In this document: piece by piece, positions 60,101-64,000 of the stretch
Position numbering within the stretch: position 1 is the first letter of the stretch
How the letters are laid out: the number at the start of each line of letters is the position of its first letter
Source: Nymphaea colorata
Taxonomy: Eukaryota; Streptophyta; Magnoliopsida; Nymphaeales; Nymphaeaceae
Direction of reading: 5' to 3'
Length of the DNA: 64,000 bases
Assembly (NCBI RefSeq): GCF_008831285.2
Contig: NC_045142.1
Location: 12,042,716-12,106,715 of the forward strand
Program-made: the position numbers and the translations under genes
The notes under the pieces: generated by a model
What the model saw: the letters and a program-made list of their open reading frames with translations, nothing else
Databases searched by the model: none
Told to the model about the DNA's origin: nothing

Positions 60101-63100
60101 ATGATGTCTCATGAACAATCCCCTTCTTTCGAAGGAATTCATCGACATTGAGACACATATACTCACGAGCATTATCGGACCGGAATGTCTTGATAGACCC
60201 ACCATACTGGTTTTCCACTAGGAGGATGAAGGTTTCTATAATATGAGGCACTTCGCTACGGTCATTCAACAGATAAACAAAAGTACACCTTGAATAGTCA
60301 TCTATGAAAGTCATAAAATACTGAAAACCACCACGAGAATGAATGTCTGAGAACCCCCACACATCAGAATGAATCAAGGAGAAAGCTTTATTAGCACGAC
60401 TATTCGAAATTGGATATGAAGCTCTAACATGCTTCACAAACTGACACACATCACAAGAAAACATGGAAATGTTCAAACTTGAACATAATTCAGGGAACAA
60501 ATGTTTCAAAATCCCAAAAGGGAGATGACCAAGGCGTTCATGCCAATACAAAAATAACTGACGACACTCTTCCTTCTTCTTCTCTGTCCTGCTAACTGCT
60601 AACATAAGAGCTGTGGCAACGCGTATAGGAAGCCGATTTAAGGGAAGATGGGGAACATGCAAGGCTCCATGCACTAAAAAATTGTTCAACAAAGAAAGAC
60701 TCCCTTTTCCTGCCACAGAGGTAAAGGAACCATCGGCAAGGGATACACGTTCCTTTCCCGAGGATAGCTTTTAGTCATGAAAGAGTTTGGGGTTGCCAGT
60801 CATGTGATGAGTGGCACCGCTATCAACAATCCACTCCCCCATGCAAGAAGTACCTTTTTCACCCGAAACAGCCAATGCCTGATTGACCTTCACCTCAGCT
60901 GAAGTGTCTGCCTGACCAACATCAATCTGACTCAAATATGCTCACAGCTCACGAATCTGTTCCGCAGAAATAGAAACTTTACTGTCACTAGGGTTCATTG
61001 CATTCGAAACAGGCTCCTTCCCACCAGAAGACCTCCCACTACTATTCTTCTTCTCCGGATGCAGGTCCCAACAAAACTCCATAGTGTGACCTAGTTTTTT
61101 GCAGTGAGTACATTTACGGGAAGAACGGGCAGTTCCCATAGAGGCACGACTAATGAAGGCTGACCGTTCATTGTGAGACATGTGATCCCCCTTTCTCCCA
61201 TTTATGACCAGCCGCCTTTGCTCTTCAGCTTCAACACGGGAATAAACATCTTCAATACTGAATGATTCTTCAGAGTTAAGAATCTGACTCCTTATATTTT
61301 CGAATTCATCGTTCAGTCCGGCTAAGAAAAGGAATATCCTATTCTCCCACTCCTTGGTCATATAACGCATCTGGTCTTGAGGACAACTCCAAATATCATC
61401 AGAATGGTAGTCAAGATACTCCCACTTAGATTTTAATGCGGCGTAGAAATCAGCGACCGAGAGATCCCCTTGTCGAAGAGCATACAAGTCCTTCATTAGT
61501 TGATACACACGAACTTTTCTCTTCTTTTGACGATACATCTGTTTCAAAATAATCCACATATCTCTCGCAGTCTTCTTACAAAGAATGAGAGGTTGAATGT
61601 TCGAGGATACTGAATTAACAAGCCATGTTTTTACTTCGTTGTCCTCAAGAAACCAAGTATCTCAAGCCATACTATTTGCAACAGGTTCAACCTTACTCCC
61701 ATTCACATAGGCAATACGGCCTCGACCAGCTATACCCATAATGATGGCGGCAGACCACTTAAGATAGTTTTCCTTGGTAAGACGGATTGTAGTAACCTGA
61801 ACATTCTCAATTCTATAAGCCCTGATTTCAGTCTGACCGGTGCTGACGATCGAAGAGGAAGACACTGCCATGATCACGAACCAGGCGACGGCAGATAGAT
61901 AGATGAAGGCAGCGGCAGCAGGACGACGATCAGCGGCAGAGAGCTTCTGCGAGCGTCGCCAAGGCAGTCCAACGACAGCAAACAACAGCAGCAGAAGTGG
62001 CGATGTCGGGCAGAACGTGGGAGGCGACTCCGTTGGGTGGAAGCAACAGCGTCAAGCTAGAGATCAAGCGGTGCCGGAGGAGCAGAGGGCAGCGGCAGAC
62101 ACGGGCGACGCAGAGGGTCTCAGGCGATGCAGCTGGGAGGCGGCGGCGCCGGCAACAGCAGCAGCAGCAGCGGTGGCAGCAGTGAGTGATAGAGAGGTTA
62201 GGGTTGGAACTTCACAACCCCAAAAAATTTTTCAAATTCGTCGGCTCTGATACCATGTAGAAATAATAGACGCACAAGAAACGAAGATCGAACACAGATG
62301 TAACGTGGAAAACCCTCAACTAGAGGGAAAAAACCACGGGTGAGAAGATCTGGTGCCCACTAGCCACCAGACTCTCTCTCTCTTAGAAAACTTTCTTAAC
62401 TTGCAAGATTAGGGTTTACAATGGTATACGTATGCCCAAACCAGGACTCACTGGATCGGGTCCAGACCCGGACCCATACATCAAGATCCGTCAACAGAAA
62501 CAAATCATGCAACCGATGAAGATCTCCTATGCTTGCATACAATGAATAGAAGCAGAAACGATCAACACTTAAAAAGAAGAACAGGAGAGATACAAGGGCA
62601 CCATTAGTATAATAGAAAAGAATCCATTGCATGAGATCAAGAGATCATAAATAAAGATGCACAAAAAGTGGGACATCAAAAAGATGAAACTTGTGAATAA
62701 TCACTACATAAAATTTGATGATTGAGGGATGTAACTGAAGTTATCACCCATTCATCTAGCATCACAGTCCACAATATTCTTTATACCCCTTTAAGATGCT
62801 GAGGGAAGGAACACTAAAACTACCACAGAATAGTGTAGCATGATAGTTATATATGCTTTCCATCTTTTCAAAGATTTCTTCCAAAGCAAAAACAATTTAA
62901 TGCATGAACGTTAAAGGAAATCCAGTACATTGTTAATAATGAAAATAAGGAAGCTCCAAAGAGATGCACATCAAATCAGGCGCATGCATTATGCAGTTGG
63001 CTATTCTGCATTCTGCTGATACTATCTATTGAATAAACAATTGGAGCTTCATAGATCAACATACAGAAGTCTATAACTACAGAAATTAACTTACAGAGTA

Positions 63101-63165
63101 GCAGAACCTGTAGACAATGTAGCAGCATGAGCTTTTTGCATAAGCAGTTTGGGATCATTATCGAC
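53781..63165 (-). CDS. PBCP: PP2C protein phosphatase, PSII core phosphatase type (3' part)
   Basis: Seven exons on the minus strand: 63165-63095, 55906-55827, 55719-55622, 54550-54427, 54341-54259, 53965-53917, 53839-53781. They join in phase to 187 residues plus TAA. Motifs in order: [77 protein letters not shown], then VVSSFE. The aspartates of [11 protein letters not shown] and KLDD fit PP2C metal and active-site positions. The whole stretch follows Arabidopsis PBCP (At2g30170) as I remember it; PBCP dephosphorylates PSII core proteins such as D1, D2 and CP43 at the thylakoid stromal face. The N-terminal part, with the transit peptide and first DG motif, is not found in 63166-64000 and must lie off the window. 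The first intron seen here (63094-55907, 7.2 kb) contains a copia element. Two introns appear to start with GC. The third exon could instead end at 55625 with a GT donor. Confidence 0.88.
53840..53916 (-). other. Apparent GC-AG intron, last intron of the phosphatase
   Basis: The reading frame [14 protein letters not shown] is recovered only if the donor is ACAG|GCATCT at 53917/53916 and the acceptor is GGCAG|GAGG at 53840. The next GT downstream would insert residues and break the phase. The 77-base intron is short but within plant limits. Confidence 0.65.
54551..55621 (-). other. Intron with possible GC donor and a long AT microsatellite
   Basis: With donor GTG|GCATGT the join reads YEDAV|VSNVEV, the same length as I recall in Arabidopsis PBCP. 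With donor GCT|GTGGCA three bases earlier it reads one residue shorter. A TA run of about 80 bases (55497-55577) begins only about 45 bases inside the donor. The rest of the intron has no recognised feature. Confidence 0.5.
56786..57013. repeat. 114-bp tandem duplication
   Basis: Two units begin TGTCGATATTTTCCCGACAT (56786 and 56900) and contain GAAGAACAAC-like, CCCAAGAAAACCCTCACC and TTTTCCTAAGAACGATATTT blocks. A degenerate third part, with ACCCAAGAAAAACC and ATCCTAAGAAGGATA, lies at about 57207-57258 after a TA run (57164-57197). TCGATATTTTCCCGA is palindromic in part. Confidence 0.8.
57401..57405. repeat. Target site duplication GAAAC, left copy
   Basis: GAAAC immediately before the left LTR; it is repeated at 62497-62501 immediately after the right LTR. 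A perfect 5-bp duplication is the normal footprint of copia integration. Confidence 0.9.
57406..57646 (-). repeat. 3' LTR of the copia element
   Basis: 241 bp, TGTAG...CAACA on the + strand. On the element strand it starts TGTTGACGGATCTTGATG. It contains a CT/GA run (57523-57534) and the near-palindrome GAGTCCAAACCCGGACCC. Confidence 0.95.
57641..61871 (-). pseudogene. Broken gag-pol of the copia element
   Basis: Gag starts at ATG 61871 ([12 protein letters not shown]) and is interrupted by TGA at 61664-61662. Its zinc knuckle [14 protein letters not shown] (CX2CX4HX4C) is intact. TGA at 60944-60942 and TAA at 60773-60771 flank the protease motif VDSGATHHM. Integrase (60716-59295) keeps its HX4H and CDVC zinc residues and the catalytic acidic residues in HSDVW, RSDNA and VAERK. 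A frameshift near 59300-59345 moves to the RT frame. RT has [10 protein letters not shown] and, after a one-base loss near KALYG at about 58740, the YVDDM active site. TGA at 58357-58355 precedes RNase H, which has SDADWAG, SSAEAEY and CDNKSAI. The final stop lies inside the LTR at 57643-57641. Confidence 0.93.
57647..57658 (-). other. Polypurine tract of the copia element
   Basis: On the minus strand GAGGGGGAG directly precedes the 3' LTR. It would prime plus-strand DNA synthesis. The same bases encode the end of RNase H (LEGEC), so priming site and coding end overlap. Confidence 0.85.
62244..62255 (-). other. Primer binding site (initiator tRNA-Met)
   Basis: Directly inside the 5' LTR the minus strand reads TGGTATCAGAGC, the complement of the 3' end of plant initiator tRNA-Met. 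It fixes the element orientation as minus. Confidence 0.92.
62256..62496 (-). repeat. 5' LTR of the copia element
   Basis: 241 bp, same ends as the left LTR, with about nine substitutions and no length change between them. Being upstream of gag on the minus strand, it is the promoter copy. The leader between this LTR and gag (61872-62243) is GC-rich with CAG/GCG repeats; plus-strand frames there are not genes. Confidence 0.95.
62497..62501. repeat. Target site duplication GAAAC, right copy
   Basis: Matches 57401-57405 exactly and fixes the outer border of the copia insertion. Confidence 0.9.
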
Positions 63166-64000
63166 CTATTAGTGTTAATATATTAATGATCAACTTAAAA
63201 CTATATGAAATGAACAATCAAATAAATGTAATAACCAGGAAAGACACTGAGATAAAGAAAAATGGCAAATGATATTGGGGAAAAATGAAGTTCAAAACTG
63301 ATACGAAATGTACAGAAAAAAAATCCATCGGAAAAATTGTCGTATGAGGGAAACATAAAAGCCTTTTCAGAATGAAAGTAAATACAGTTAGTCAGCTGAG
63401 GAGAAAGTTTGCTAGTGTAGTAGAAAAATCATGAGCTCAGTTAATAACAATGGCTTTATCCATGCATGAGTATGAAGACTTAAGAAAGTGTGACACATAA
63501 ATTCAATAGGTAATAAAAAATAAGCTTCAAATCTATACAAGAAACAGAAACAAAATACTAATTCCAGATCTCTTTGATAAGATTTGACAAGCATCTGTTA
63601 AAGCAAGTAATGACTAATGAGTGCTACATGTGGTTTATAATCTTTGTAGAAATTCCTATTGTGACCTGTAGTCCAATAAACATCAATTTTGAGAAACTAT
63701 TATTTATTAATCATAAATACATAAAATTATGTATCTCATTTTTATCTATTATGCATATTCATACACATTTACATGTTCAGTATACATTTACCATTTGTTA
63801 ATGGTATACACTGTTTCCTTATATATCTTTTTATTGTTTAAAGGTGAACTTTGGTGATTACATAAATTACCAAACAGGCTGTTGGGGGAATCAAGATCTC
63901 TAACGAATAGAAAGGACTAAGTCGGACAACCTTCAGTTTATGTGACATATGCAGGGCTAGAAGAACTTTTTATCTATTTTTTCCCAAACATATTGGAGAA
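63166..64000 (-). other. Upstream phosphatase intron, continues off the window
   Basis: The exon at 63165 begins after a TAG acceptor, so this is intron. I looked on the minus strand for the expected preceding exon (DG motif, a WAEQ-like block and a following S-R/K-E-L-M-like block) and saw none. No mobile element was recognised. Confidence 0.6.

Larger units (their letters stand above)
57406..62496 (-). mobile_element. Ty1/copia LTR retrotransposon, full length, disabled
   Basis: A 5091-bp element in the minus orientation with two 241-bp LTRs, a perfect 5-bp target duplication, an initiator tRNA-Met primer site and a polypurine tract. The order is gag, protease, integrase, reverse transcriptase, RNase H, which defines copia. 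The LTRs differ at nine positions by my count (about 3.7%), so insertion is not recent. The coding region has four in-frame stops and at least two frameshifts, so the copy is not autonomous. It lies in a phosphatase intron in the same direction as the host gene, so its own promoter and polyadenylation signals could act on the host transcript. Confidence 0.95.
55907..63094 (-). other. Phosphatase intron holding the copia element
   Basis: GT-AG intron of 7188 bases, donor CT|GTAAGT, acceptor GGACAG|AA, joining GSAT-L-IVAML across a split leucine codon. Without the copia element and one target copy the intron would be about 2.1 kb. It also contains the 114-bp tandem repeats at 56786-57013. Confidence 0.8.

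Noticed and set aside
61903-62250. Plus-strand alanine/arginine-rich frame of 115 codons
   Set aside because: It is antisense to the copia leader and composed of CAG/GCG repeats; the real signals here (primer site, LTR, gag) are on the minus strand.

Overview
This window is nuclear DNA of a land plant, almost certainly a flowering plant. It is AT-rich and gene-poor. The genes are split by long GT-AG introns. It holds a Ty1/copia retrotransposon primed by initiator tRNA-Met, many short hAT-type inverted-repeat elements with 8-bp target duplications, a piece of plastid atpF, and a gene for a photosystem II core phosphatase. The species cannot be named from the sequence. A 300-residue protein spread over about 25 kb points to a genome whose introns have been inflated by transposons.

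Layout. (1) 518-25374, + strand: a complete 11-exon gene for a single-pass membrane protein of the ATG27 / mannose-6-phosphate-receptor-homology family. Its introns 3, 7 and 9 carry most of the repeats in the left part. (2) 28620-32903, - strand: a complete two-exon mitoferrin-type mitochondrial carrier; its single intron contains a 795-bp inverted-repeat element. (3) 33.3-53.7 kb: no confident gene. This stretch holds a plastid insertion (atpF intron end plus exon 2), a dense field of MITE-like elements with AT microsatellites, a 183-bp tandem duplication, a putative 3-kb LTR with internal tandem repeats, and a SINE-like sequence. (4) 53781-63165, - strand: the last seven exons of a PP2C phosphatase of the PBCP type; the 5' exons lie beyond the right edge. 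One intron of this gene contains a full-length but disabled 5.1-kb copia element (57406-62496) with two 241-bp LTRs and a 5-bp target duplication.

How the genes relate. The mitoferrin and the PSII core phosphatase are neighbours on the same strand. As I recall, the Arabidopsis counterparts MIT1 (At2g30160) and PBCP (At2g30170) are also adjacent, which would make this an old gene pair separated here by about 21 kb of mobile DNA. There is no operon-like organisation.

All gene models were built by hand, by joining reading phase across splice sites and comparing with remembered family conservation; no search was run. I found no new multi-gene system. The most useful novelties are: six related hAT-type elements that share a GC-rich subterminal motif next to AT microsatellites; a 1.3-kb foldback element with 327-bp arms; two apparent GC-AG introns in the phosphatase gene; the atpF plastid insertion; and a composite LTR / captured-exon structure in intron 3 of the first gene.
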